Part shown: piece after piece, positions 43,199 through 51,710 of the stretch | How positions within the stretch are numbered: position 1 is the first letter of the stretch | Layout: the number at the start of each line of letters is the position of its first letter | Assembly: GCA_017942005.1 (NCBI GenBank) | Contig: JAGAVJ010000045.1 | Location: forward strand, 1 to 64,000 | Source: Clostridia bacterium | GTDB taxonomy: Bacteria > Bacillota > Clostridia > Oscillospirales > CAG-272 | Length of the DNA: 64,000 bases | Direction of reading: 5' to 3' | The notes under the pieces: model-generated | Databases searched by the model: none | The model's input: only the letters and a program-made list of their open reading frames with translations | What the model was told of the DNA's origin: nothing | Position numbers and translations under genes: made by a program

Positions 43199-44470
43199 CA
43201 GCAAGACCCACGCCGTATACAACGACAAGACCCATTTGATACGACGCAGAGCAAACCCAATGCAAACGGTGTTCCAACACGTTCCGGAACAAAAAACGGT
43301 CAAAAAATTCCCGCTGCCCGTTTGAATGCAGATCGTTTTGATGCATCGGTGAACCAACCGCTTACACTGTCTCAGGCGGAAATGCAGAGAAGACGAAAAA
43401 TTTTGTATATAAGACGGAAACGCTATCGCCGTCGGATGTTTTTATTGGTATTGATTTGTCTTCTGTTGATTGCGCTCCTCATTTTTGCCGCGGTTTTATC
43501 TGTCCGGCATTATGTGCGCAGTCGAAACACTGTCAATGAAACAGATACGGTACCTTCGGTTGTTACTGAACCAGATACTGCACCTGTTACCGCCACTCCT
43601 CCCACAGCATCTCAGACAGTCGCTATACCATATACAGCCGCACATCAGGTCAATGCCATACCCATTACCCCCATGCGGGATGAACAAACCGTGCAGTTGA
43701 CCGATGACGAGATTTCCTGCAAATATGCAATGCTTGTGAACAGTAAAACCGGTAAAATCGAGGCAGAAAAGAATGGCGGAGAAACAATTTATCCCGCTTC
43801 CATGACAAAGCTGATGACGGTACTCGTTGCATATGAAAACATTCCGGACCTCAATGCCACCTTTCGTATGACAAATGAAATTATAGACCCATTATATCTG
43901 GCAGAATTATCCCTTGCCGGTTTTTCAGGAAACGAGGATGTCGTTATATGGGATCTCCTTTATGGCTCTGCTCTTCCGTCCGGTGCAGAAGCATCCGTAG
44001 CATTGGCAATTGCCGCATGTGAAACGGAAGACGCATTTGTGCAGAAAATGAACGAACGTGCCGCCTCTCTTGGCATGACGGGTACACATTTTGTCAACTG
44101 TACCGGAGAGCACAACGAAAACCATTACAGCACCTTATCTGATATCGCAATTTTAATGAATTTTGTCATGCAAAATGAAGATTTATACAAAATATTTTCT
44201 ACATATCAGCATACAACTACACCGACAAAGCAGCATCCGGAAGGAATTCTGCTTACAAGTACCGTATTCAGCCGTATGGAAGGCAATGAATCCTTGACAT
44301 GTACCGTTGTCGGCGGTAAAACCGGTTATACGGTACAGGCACAGCAGTGTCTCGCTACATATGCTGTCAAAAATGAAACCGGAGATATCTATGTCTGCGT
44401 AACAGCCGGCGGTGATACGAAATGGCGTCCGGTATATGACTCCATCTACTTATATCAATATTATACATGA
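43184..44470 (+). CDS. D-alanyl-D-alanine carboxypeptidase (S11 family), membrane-anchored
   Basis: The 428-residue protein has a basic cytoplasmic N-terminus of about 83 residues, one uncleaved membrane helix (about 85-105), a Thr/Pro-rich spacer and an S11 penicillin-binding domain. The catalytic SxxK is Ser206-Met-Thr-Lys209 and KTG is at 379-381. The middle motif, usually SGN, is SGA at 266-268, so its Asn is missing. There is no PBP5 C-terminal domain. It trims peptidoglycan stem peptides. Two in-frame starts, ATG 43184 and ATG 43196, lie just after a leader hairpin. Confidence 0.9.
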   Translation: MVINMQQDPRRIQRQDPFDTTQSKPNANGVPTRSGTKNGQKIPAARLNADRFDASVNQPLTLSQAEMQRRRKILYIRRKRYRRRMFLLVLICLLLIALLIFAAVLSVRHYVRSRNTVNETDTVPSVVTEPDTAPVTATPPTASQTVAIPYTAAHQVNAIPITPMRDEQTVQLTDDEISCKYAMLVNSKTGKIEAEKNGGETIYPASMTKLMTVLVAYENIPDLNATFRMTNEIIDPLYLAELSLAGFSGNEDVVIWDLLYGSALPSGAEASVALAIAACETEDAFVQKMNERAASLGMTGTHFVNCTGEHNENHYSTLSDIAILMNFVMQNEDLYKIFSTYQHTTTPTKQHPEGILLTSTVFSRMEGNESLTCTVVGGKTGYTVQAQQCLATYAVKNETGDIYVCVTAGGDTKWRPVYDSIYLYQYYT

Positions 44471-44491
44471 AATTCAAAGGGGTTTATCAAC

Positions 44492-45451
44492 ATGGAATAC
44501 TTATATCTTGCTGGCGCATGCTTCTTCTTTTCCATTCAATTTATTTTCAATAAGCTGTTTACCTCCAGATCGGATGGCTCGTTTGCTGCCGGTGTCTGGA
44601 ATGCACTTGCAACCGCACTTTTTATGCTCATCTATCTTCTGCCGATGGGCGGTTTTGCTGTCAGTATTTCGCAATCTGCCTTACTGTGTTCGCTGATTTA
44701 TACCGCAGCAACATTGATTTGCTCCGGTATGACAATTCTTGCAATGAAAAACGGAAAACTCTCTGTCATCACCACCTATATGCTGCTTGGCGGCTTGGTT
44801 CTTCCGTTTGTCTGGGGCATTATTGCATACAAAGAACCGTTTACATTGACCAAAGGAATTGGTGTCGTCATTTTGTTATTATCCATGGTTTCCGGAATTC
44901 TCTGGGATAAGCTGTTCCCGGGTAAAAATACAGAACCTTCGGAAAAAAGCGGAAACAGTATGCTGTTTCATATTTATTGTCTCATGCTGTTTCTTTCCAA
45001 CGGTCTTGTCTCCATTGCAACCACCGCAAGCCAAAAAGCTGAGGATGCCGTATCCTCCGATGCATTTTTAATTCTGTGTAAAATTGAAACCGCAGCTGCG
45101 GCACTTGTGATCATGGTGTTAATCGGTCTTGTAAATCGTAAAAAAGGAGATGCGCACGGCGTGAAAAATGCGTTTGTCGGTATCGTGAAAAATCCGCCGA
45201 TGACCGGAAAAATCTTTTTCATTCTGCTTGCCTCCTGCGCGCTGTATGCAGTCAGCAACGGTGTCGCCAATATTTTCTCTTTAAACTGTGCCCAAACGAT
45301 GGATGCATCCATTCAGTTCCCCATTTTAAGTGCGGTCGTTATTCTTTTCGGTGCAATCTTCGGCTGGCTCTTCTTTCACGAAAAAATCGAAAAGCGCGAT
45401 ATTGCCGGACTTCTGCTTGCCGCACTCGGCATTGTGTTCTTTATTATCTGA
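44492..45451 (+). CDS. EamA/DMT-family transporter
   Basis: This 319-residue protein has about ten membrane helices in two EamA-like halves (N-terminal AGACFFFSIQFIFNKLF; C-terminal QFPILSAVVILFGAIFGWLFFHEKIEKRD, a typical family end). DMT transporters move sugars, amino acids or other metabolites. It sits 21 bases after the carboxypeptidase gene and 30 bases before a GH36-like gene. An oligosaccharide or sugar role is therefore plausible but unproven. AAAGGGG precedes the ATG. Confidence 0.88.
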   Translation: MEYLYLAGACFFFSIQFIFNKLFTSRSDGSFAAGVWNALATALFMLIYLLPMGGFAVSISQSALLCSLIYTAATLICSGMTILAMKNGKLSVITTYMLLGGLVLPFVWGIIAYKEPFTLTKGIGVVILLLSMVSGILWDKLFPGKNTEPSEKSGNSMLFHIYCLMLFLSNGLVSIATTASQKAEDAVSSDAFLILCKIETAAAALVIMVLIGLVNRKKGDAHGVKNAFVGIVKNPPMTGKIFFILLASCALYAVSNGVANIFSLNCAQTMDASIQFPILSAVVILFGAIFGWLFFHEKIEKRDIAGLLLAALGIVFFII

Positions 45452-45481
45452 TTCCTTGAATTCTAATTATGGAGGTGCAGT

Positions 45482-47431
45482 ATGATACAGCTGCAAAACG
45501 AACGCGACACACTGGTGTTTGAAAATCATTGGATTCGCCGTGTTATCACGTTTCACTTTGGAAAACCGGTGCAATCCATGATAACACGACTTTCATCCGG
45601 CTATACCTGGACATCAAACAAAGATACCCCCATTCTGTCCCTGCCTGATTTTGATTGGACAAACGTAGAAACGACATATGATGACAATATCATCACATTT
45701 ACTTCCAATTATATTGTACGTTGGGTCATCTCCGTCTTTGACAATGTACCCGCCATCCGTACACAGCTGTTTGTCCGCGCATTGCCGCAGGCAGACAATA
45801 TCTCTCCGCTTGAATTCGACCATTTATCAAGCGATCCGACGGAAGCCATAGCAAAAGAACCCGACATCACAGACCGTGTCACACACACCGGACGTCATAT
45901 AGAACTGCGGCGCGTCCGTTTTTATGACCGCACAGACCGTGTCAATTCTCTCGTGCGGCATGAAGATATCCGCTTATATACCACAGAAGAAGCCTTTGAA
46001 GGCAGTCTCTTCTTTTTAACGGATCCCTGTGCCGCTGAAACCTGTATGATTCAGAAGGAAGCGCCTTGCGGCGATTCTCATGTCAATCGGTATGCGCCGG
46101 ATTTCCGCGCAAGCACTTCCCTTTTTTCTGTAACCGGTTCCGGTATTGATTACGACAATATCACCCCAGACGGATTTACCGCGGGTTATCCGGTCGTTAT
46201 CGCGCTTGGCAGAGCGGGAGAAGCAGAAAATGAGCATCTTGCACGCATGGTGTATGCATCCGACTGCGGCGGAACAGAAACCGACAGTGGATTTACGCCG
46301 TTTGTCATGTCCAACACATGGGGAGACCGTTCCCAGGATACGTGTATTTCCGAAACCTTTATAAAGCACGAAATTCTGCGCGCAGTACAAATCGGCGTAG
46401 ATATTGTACAGATTGACGACGGCTGGCAAACAGGACGCACTGCCAATTCTGCATTGACGAATAAAGGACGTTGGAACGGCGGATTTTATGCAGACAATCC
46501 GAATTTCTGGGTTCCTGACCCCGAAAAATTCCCATCTGGATTCGGTGAAATCTGTAAATTCGCATACGAAAACAACGTTGCACTCGGCTTGTGGTTCTCA
46601 CCCGACTGTGAAAACGAATATGCCAATTGGCAGCAGGATGCCCAAACACTGCTTGGATTTTATCATACTTACGGTATCCGTCATTTCAAGCTGGATGGTA
46701 TGCGCATTCATTCCAAAACTGCAGAAAAGAACTTTTTGCGTATGTGTCTCCATCTGTTGATTGAAAGCCAAGGCAGAATTTCTTTCCAGATGGATATTAC
46801 AAATGAAAGCCGTCTTGGCTATTTTTATGAAAAAGAGCTGGGAACTTTGTTTGTAGAAAATCGGTATTCCGACTGGGGTAACTACTATCCGCATAATACC
46901 CTGTGCAATCTCTGGCAGCTGTCACATTATATTCCAGCGCAAAAAATGTTGTTTGAAGTCTTGAATCTGAAGCGTAACATCGACCGCTATTACAATGAAG
47001 ACGGTTCCCCGGATGTTTTAGCGCCTGCCGGCTACGATATCGATTTTGTTTATGCGTCGGTCATGGCGGCAAATCCGTTGATCTGGTGTGAAATGCAGCA
47101 CCTGCCGGAAGAAGATTTGCGAAAGCTGCATGCGCTTGCAGTGGTATATCGCCAATACCGTGATGATTTTGTGGAAGTCATTCCTATGGGTGAATGCCCG
47201 AATGGCTTCTCGCTGACCGGATTCTATATCCTTGGCCGTGAACATGACTATTATATCGGTCTGCGTGAGCTGTCTGAACAGAATACCGTACAGATTCCCG
47301 TAGAACGCATCCTTCATACCAATGACGATGCCCTGCAAACAGACGGAAACAACGTGATTTTCTCAGAAAAGCGCAAGTATTTCTTTGCCCTTCTGTCAAA
47401 ATCCGTCTTGTTCGAGAGGGGTAACGGATAA
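45482..47431 (+). CDS. GH36-like alpha-galactosidase
   Basis: This 649-residue enzyme has an N-terminal beta-sandwich domain, then a barrel with VQIDDGWQTGR, VALGLWFSPDCEN and GIRHFKLDGMRI. In KLDG the Asp is the expected nucleophile of clan GH-D (GH27/GH36). The segment FQMDITNESRLGYFYEKELG and VENRYSDWGNYYPH follow, with the acid/base probably the Asp in YSDW. It likely hydrolyses alpha-galactosides or related alpha-linked sugars. It has no signal peptide. GGAGGTG precedes the ATG. The next two genes follow at 9- and 5-base gaps, forming an operon. Confidence 0.87.
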   Translation: MIQLQNERDTLVFENHWIRRVITFHFGKPVQSMITRLSSGYTWTSNKDTPILSLPDFDWTNVETTYDDNIITFTSNYIVRWVISVFDNVPAIRTQLFVRALPQADNISPLEFDHLSSDPTEAIAKEPDITDRVTHTGRHIELRRVRFYDRTDRVNSLVRHEDIRLYTTEEAFEGSLFFLTDPCAAETCMIQKEAPCGDSHVNRYAPDFRASTSLFSVTGSGIDYDNITPDGFTAGYPVVIALGRAGEAENEHLARMVYASDCGGTETDSGFTPFVMSNTWGDRSQDTCISETFIKHEILRAVQIGVDIVQIDDGWQTGRTANSALTNKGRWNGGFYADNPNFWVPDPEKFPSGFGEICKFAYENNVALGLWFSPDCENEYANWQQDAQTLLGFYHTYGIRHFKLDGMRIHSKTAEKNFLRMCLHLLIESQGRISFQMDITNESRLGYFYEKELGTLFVENRYSDWGNYYPHNTLCNLWQLSHYIPAQKMLFEVLNLKRNIDRYYNEDGSPDVLAPAGYDIDFVYASVMAANPLIWCEMQHLPEEDLRKLHALAVVYRQYRDDFVEVIPMGECPNGFSLTGFYILGREHDYYIGLRELSEQNTVQIPVERILHTNDDALQTDGNNVIFSEKRKYFFALLSKSVLFERGNG

Positions 47432-47440
47432 ACAATCGTT

Positions 47441-48070
47441 ATGCAGTATTCTAATCTATATTTTTGCCAGATTCCATATTATGAATTTTATGACGGTACA
47501 GAAAATGCGGATGTTCCGGAATGTATGAATTTTCTCCCTGTGGATATTGTCGGAGAAGATCACGAAACCCACGAGCTTCTGTTTGGCGCTTTGACCTCGA
47601 AAAAAACACTTCCGCAAAAAATCTGCGCACGTTGTACAGAAAACGACGGCGTGATTTCCGATGCAACCGTGGTATTCTGCGCAAAAGCGGAAAATGGCGC
47701 ATTGGTCACAGTCGGATGGTATTCCCATGCCAATGTCACTGCTGTCCCGGAGCTGCTTCCCCTATCCGATGAAGACGGCAGTGAAATCATGCATCCGTTC
47801 TTCTTCTGCACCTATAAAAAGAACGCAGTCCTTCTGCCGCCAGAGGAACGGTTTCAGCCAAAATGGCAGATTCCGCGCGGTAAAAGCACGGTAAAAGGAA
47901 ACAACAGACAGACCGTAAAATTTGGGTTTTCATCAGATACCCTCTGGCTTTGCGACGAACCATTATCAGCTGCACAGGCATGGAAACAAACATTTTATGA
48001 AACTATTTTGGACTATTCTCAAAACGGCGACAATATGCTTGACGATACAGAAACAAAGGAGAACGAATAA
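47441..48070 (+). CDS. Unknown protein in the alpha-galactosidase operon
   Basis: This 209-residue soluble protein lies 9 bases after the GH36-like gene and 5 bases before a HAD phosphatase gene, so it is certainly co-transcribed. I recognise no domain. It is acidic, beta-rich in the middle (VVFCAKAENGALVTVGWYSH), and has no signal peptide or helix bundle. A role in handling the sugar released by the alpha-galactosidase is guesswork. The start ATG 47441 has only a weak ribosome site (GAGAGGGG in the preceding gene). Confidence 0.7.
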   Translation: MQYSNLYFCQIPYYEFYDGTENADVPECMNFLPVDIVGEDHETHELLFGALTSKKTLPQKICARCTENDGVISDATVVFCAKAENGALVTVGWYSHANVTAVPELLPLSDEDGSEIMHPFFFCTYKKNAVLLPPEERFQPKWQIPRGKSTVKGNNRQTVKFGFSSDTLWLCDEPLSAAQAWKQTFYETILDYSQNGDNMLDDTETKENE

Positions 48071-48075
48071 AAACT

Positions 48076-48774
48076 ATGATTAAAGCCATCATCCTCGACC
48101 TGGACGGTACCGTCGGCTATACGATGCCGCAGCTTCACAAAGCGATGAACGAAATGCTGCGATTCTACCATTATCCGGAGCATACAGTAGAAGAACTTTA
48201 TCAATGGGTCAATCTGCATGCGCGCGCATGGATAGAAGGATGTCTGCCAAGCGGTCTTTCCGAGGATCAAATAACAGAGTGTCATAAACGTTATAATTCT
48301 TTTTATGGCAAGTGCTATCTGGATACAGAATATTATCCGGGAGTAGAAGACTTGCTTCATAAATGGGTTTCAGAAGGATATCCGATCTGTATGATGTCCA
48401 ACAAAGCGCATAATCACGTTGTCGGACTTGCAAAAAAGCTGTCACGCATCAAAGCCATTCCGAACGATCCGGATGATGATACCAATTTTGGTCCGGTTGG
48501 TATCTTTGCACGTGCCTGGGGTGTTTCTGACCGTTTTCCTCCAAAACCACAGCCGGACGCAGCGCTTGCCATTGCCGCGGAGCTTGGAGTGAAGCCGCAG
48601 GAAGTGGCGTTTGTCGGAGATTCTGAGGTCGATGTCAATACCGCACGGAATGCAGATATGATTCAAATCAGTGTTACATGGGGTTATCGCTCGCGTGCAT
48701 TTCATGAACAGATGGGTGTTGTCAATCTTGCAGATACACCGGCGGAACTGGATACATATATTCACCAATTATAA
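48076..48774 (+). CDS. HAD-superfamily phosphatase (phosphoglycolate-phosphatase-like)
   Basis: This 232-residue enzyme has HAD motif I LDLDGTVGYT, motif II CMMSN, and motif IV VAFVGDSEVDVNTARNAD, with an alpha-helical C1 cap. Such enzymes dephosphorylate sugar phosphates or phosphoglycolate. As the last gene of the alpha-galactosidase operon it may act on a sugar phosphate. AAAGGAGAACG precedes the ATG. The motif I second Asp is present, so it should be active. Confidence 0.88.
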   Translation: MIKAIILDLDGTVGYTMPQLHKAMNEMLRFYHYPEHTVEELYQWVNLHARAWIEGCLPSGLSEDQITECHKRYNSFYGKCYLDTEYYPGVEDLLHKWVSEGYPICMMSNKAHNHVVGLAKKLSRIKAIPNDPDDDTNFGPVGIFARAWGVSDRFPPKPQPDAALAIAAELGVKPQEVAFVGDSEVDVNTARNADMIQISVTWGYRSRAFHEQMGVVNLADTPAELDTYIHQL

Positions 48775-48858
48775 TTTTCAAATTGAACAACACAAAGCGC
48801 AAAATTTCATATTTTGCGCTTTATTTGTAAACAAACTAAGAATTTTGCAGGATTTCTA

Positions 48859-48887
48859 TTGCAAAAATTCATTTTTTGTTGTATCAT
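48859..48887 (+). promoter_or_regulatory. Promoter of the leader and citrate-synthase-like gene
   Basis: TTGCAA at 48859-48864 and TATCAT at 48882-48887 are 17 bases apart. A hairpin AATGAGAC/GTCTCATT lies at 48920-48950. Confidence 0.65.
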
Positions 48888-48955
48888 ATTATAAACACAA
48901 TTTTAAAAGCATGATTTTTGAATGAGACTTCGCTCACACAACGTCTCATTCATAC

Positions 48956-49089
48956 GTCTGAAAATAAATTTTTAAGACCGTGTTTTATAACTTTCGTTGC
49001 TTGAAAAGCAACGATGTCCGCCTGCGGGCGGTCGCAACCCCACAAGGAAAGGAAAGCTCCGCTTGCGCGGAGTTACGGGCATAATAATG
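48956..49089 (+). repeat. Structured leader repeat, copy F (before citrate-synthase-like gene)
   Basis: Hairpin 1 GTCTGAAAAT/ATTTTTAAGAC, CGTGTTTT, an extra hairpin CGTTGCTT/AAGCAACG, hairpin 2 CCGCC-TGC-GGGCGG, CACAAGGAAAGGAA, hairpin 3 AGCTCCGC-TTGC-GCGGAGTT (49055-49074), then ACG GGC ATA ATA ATG. The first triplet has decayed from ATG to ACG. The ATG at 49087 is used. Confidence 0.85.
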
Positions 49090-50514
49090 AAAGTAAACAA
49101 GAGCAATCCAACCCTTGAATTCGATACAACAACCAATCTCCTTGAACAGCACGCATACCGCTACAGCTTACAAGACCGGGCGACACCGAACTTATATCGG
49201 CATCTTTTCGATTATGACAGCATTCCCAAAGTTGCCTTCAATCATCGGAATGTCCCCATGCATATGCCGTCGGAAATCTGGATCACGGATACCACCTTCC
49301 GTGACGGTCAGCAGTCGACGTCCCCATTTACAGTGGATCAGATCGTACATCTTTATAAGCTGCTTGCCAAGCTTGGCGGACCGAAAGGTATTATTCGCCA
49401 AAGTGAGTTCTTTGTCTACACCGAAAAGGACAGACAGGCACTGAAGGCTTGTATGGAGCTGGGATTGCCTTTTCCTGAAATCACAACGTGGATTCGCGCA
49501 AATGAAAAAGATTTTCAGTTGGTAAAAGACCTTGGCATTCGTGAAACCGGAATCCTGTTCTCCTGCTCCGATTATCATATTTATAAAAAAATGGGGCTGA
49601 CCCGTGCGCAGGCAATGGAAAAATACCTTGATATTGCACGCAAGGTCATGGAATACGGCATTGCTCCGCGCTGCCATTTTGAAGATATCACACGTGCAGA
49701 TTTTTATGGATTTGTCGTTCCGCTTGCGGATGCACTCACACAGCTTGGCAATGAGACCGGCATTCCGGTAAAAATCCGTGCCTGCGATACCATGGGTTAC
49801 GGCGTAACATATCCCGGCGTTGCGCTTCCGCGGTCTGTACAGGGTATCATTTATGGTCTGATGCATTATGCAAGCGTTCCGTCCGGACTGCTTGAGTGGC
49901 ACGGTCACAATGACTTTTATAAGGTCGTTACAAATGCAGCAACTGCATGGCTGTACGGCTGTTCCAGTGTCAACTGCTCCATGCTCGGCATCGGTGAAAG
50001 GACCGGCAACTGTCCTCTGGAGGCAATGGTCATCGAATATTGTTCTCTGCGCGGTACCGATGACGGTATGGATTTATCCGCCATTACGGAAATTGCAGAA
50101 TATTTTGAGCGGGAAATCGGATATGAAATCCCGGTCAGAACTCCGTTTGTCGGACGAAATTTCAACGTGACCAGAGCCGGCATTCATGCAGACGGTCTGC
50201 TGAAAGACGAAGAAATTTACAACATCTTTAATACGGAAAAAATTCTTGGCCGTCCTGCAACAGTCGCCGTAGATTCTCATTCCGGACTTGCCGGCATTGC
50301 ACACTGGATGAATGGTTATTTCCATTTAAAAGGTGATGATATGGTCGATAAAAAGTCCCCTGTTATTGCGAAAATGAAGGAACTGGTTGACAAGGAATAT
50401 GCAGAAGGACGTACTACTGTCATGGGTGATGGTGAACTTGATCATCTTCTGTCCTTAGTGGATATCGATGAATATAAGCGTCTTTGTCACCTCCAGATGC
50501 GTGTCAATATCTGA
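49087..50514 (+). CDS. Re-citrate synthase-like / homocitrate-synthase-family enzyme
   Basis: This 475-residue DRE-TIM metallolyase has DTTFRDGQQ (metal site), RCHFEDITRADFYGFVVP, IRACDTMGYGVTYPG, LEWHGHNDFYKV (HxH metal ligands) and GERTGNCPLEA. Motifs such as GGPKGIIRQSEFF and RANEKDFQLVKDLGIRETGI match my memory of the Clostridium kluyveri Re-citrate synthase better than isopropylmalate or citramalate synthase. It would condense acetyl-CoA and oxaloacetate to citrate in an anaerobe without the usual Si-enzyme. Homocitrate or citramalate synthesis remains possible. Its start lies just after a structured leader. Confidence 0.82.
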   Translation: MKVNKSNPTLEFDTTTNLLEQHAYRYSLQDRATPNLYRHLFDYDSIPKVAFNHRNVPMHMPSEIWITDTTFRDGQQSTSPFTVDQIVHLYKLLAKLGGPKGIIRQSEFFVYTEKDRQALKACMELGLPFPEITTWIRANEKDFQLVKDLGIRETGILFSCSDYHIYKKMGLTRAQAMEKYLDIARKVMEYGIAPRCHFEDITRADFYGFVVPLADALTQLGNETGIPVKIRACDTMGYGVTYPGVALPRSVQGIIYGLMHYASVPSGLLEWHGHNDFYKVVTNAATAWLYGCSSVNCSMLGIGERTGNCPLEAMVIEYCSLRGTDDGMDLSAITEIAEYFEREIGYEIPVRTPFVGRNFNVTRAGIHADGLLKDEEIYNIFNTEKILGRPATVAVDSHSGLAGIAHWMNGYFHLKGDDMVDKKSPVIAKMKELVDKEYAEGRTTVMGDGELDHLLSLVDIDEYKRLCHLQMRVNI

Positions 50515-50519
50515 CAGAA

Positions 50520-51029
50520 ATGAAGAATCTGTTTTACCCGGACGATTATAAGAAATCCTTTGCGCAGTATGATGCAGCGTATCTGACAGCCCGCGGCATT
50601 CGGTATCTGACCTGTGATATCGACAATACCCTTGTTACATACGATGACCCAAAGCCGACAGAAGCCGTACTCCATTGGCTGCGCTCTCTGAATGAGGCTG
50701 GCATTACGGTAGCATTTTTATCAAACAACACACCGGAACGTGTCCATTTGTTCAATGAGGACCTTGCTTTTTATGCAGAGGCAGATGCGCATAAACCGCT
50801 TCCTCATGCATTGCATCGATTTCTCAAGAAAAACGGCTGTAAAAAGACAGAATGCGCACATCTTGGGGATCAGGTTTTTACAGATGTACTTTTGGCACGA
50901 TTTTGCGGTGTGACAGCGTTGCTTCTTCCGCCGATCAAAGATAAGAAAACCGCATTTTTTCGTTTCAAACGGGCGTTAGAAAAACCGATTGTCGCAAGCT
51001 ACATCAAAAAACAACAGAAAAAACATTAA
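50520..51029 (+). CDS. YqeG-family HAD phosphatase
   Basis: This 169-residue HAD IIIA protein has LTCDIDNTLVTYDDP (motif I), FLSNNTPERV (motif II) and HLGDQVFTDVLLARFCG (motif IV), matching YqeG of Firmicutes. I chose ATG 50520; an upstream TTG would overlap the previous gene. It starts 5 bases after the citrate-synthase-like gene, with translation probably coupled, since no clear ribosome site exists. Substrate unknown; in other Firmicutes it is grouped with yqeH and shikimate genes, absent here. Confidence 0.9.
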   Translation: MKNLFYPDDYKKSFAQYDAAYLTARGIRYLTCDIDNTLVTYDDPKPTEAVLHWLRSLNEAGITVAFLSNNTPERVHLFNEDLAFYAEADAHKPLPHALHRFLKKNGCKKTECAHLGDQVFTDVLLARFCGVTALLLPPIKDKKTAFFRFKRALEKPIVASYIKKQQKKH

Positions 51030-51045
51030 CTACAATCCATGATAT

Positions 51046-51078
51046 AGGCTGCTGCATACAGATACAGCAGCCTATTTT
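51046..51078 (+). terminator. Terminator of the YqeG gene
   Basis: AGGCTGCTG pairs with CAGCAGCCT and is followed by ATTTTTC. It resembles the recurring GGCTGCTGCAA hairpins but has a shorter stem. Confidence 0.85.
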
Positions 51079-51089
51079 TCCTTATTCCC

Positions 51090-51118
51090 TTTACAAATAC
51101 ATCAAAATCGTGTATAAT
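51090..51118 (+). promoter_or_regulatory. Promoter of the YqgF gene
   Basis: TTTACA at 51090-51095 and TATAAT at 51113-51118 are 17 bases apart. Confidence 0.75.
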
Positions 51119-51155
51119 ATAAAGGAAGAAATTTTTTACAAAGGATGATATCGAT

Positions 51156-51587
51156 ATGGCAGAAAAACAAAAACGGCTTCTTGGCGTTGATCTTGGTGAC
51201 GCCCGTACAGGTCTTGCGGTTTCCGATCCGCTTGGCATGCTTGCAAACGGTATCGGCTACATCAAATCGGGACATCCGCCAAAAATAGCGGAACAGGTAT
51301 TAGCAGCAGCAAAAGAATACGATGTCAGCACCATTGTCATCGGCAATCCGATCAATATGAACGGCACCATCGGTCCGCGTGCCGATAAAATACAGGCATT
51401 TGTGGAACTTATGGAAACCATGACCGATATCCCGATTGTAAAATTCGATGAGCGTCTGACCACTGCTGCCGCACATCGGATTTTGAATGAAACCAATATC
51501 AAATCACAAAAGCGCAAAACTGTCATCGACACCCTTTCCGCACAAATCATTCTGCAAAACTATATGGATGCACATCGTTTATCATAA
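51156..51587 (+). CDS. ruvX: YqgF/RuvX-family RNase H-fold nuclease
   Basis: This 143-residue protein has LGVDLGDARTGLAVSD (first acidic residue), VIGNPINMNGTIGPRADKI and FDERLTTAAAHRIL with the conserved catalytic Glu-Arg-Leu-Thr, all YqgF/RuvX signatures. The family acts in pre-16S rRNA processing and has been proposed as a Holliday-junction resolvase. AAAGGATGATATCG precedes the ATG. Full length. It stands apart from its frequent partners alaS and mltG. Confidence 0.93.
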   Translation: MAEKQKRLLGVDLGDARTGLAVSDPLGMLANGIGYIKSGHPPKIAEQVLAAAKEYDVSTIVIGNPINMNGTIGPRADKIQAFVELMETMTDIPIVKFDERLTTAAAHRILNETNIKSQKRKTVIDTLSAQIILQNYMDAHRLS

Positions 51588-51710
51588 AAACAACGAAAGC
51601 CGAAAAATCCGCGTGAAAATGTTTTTTCATGCTGCCTTCACACACATATAACAACCGTGTGATATACTGTTTGTATTAGAATTAGAAAAGAAAAGGATCT
51701 TCTGATACCT

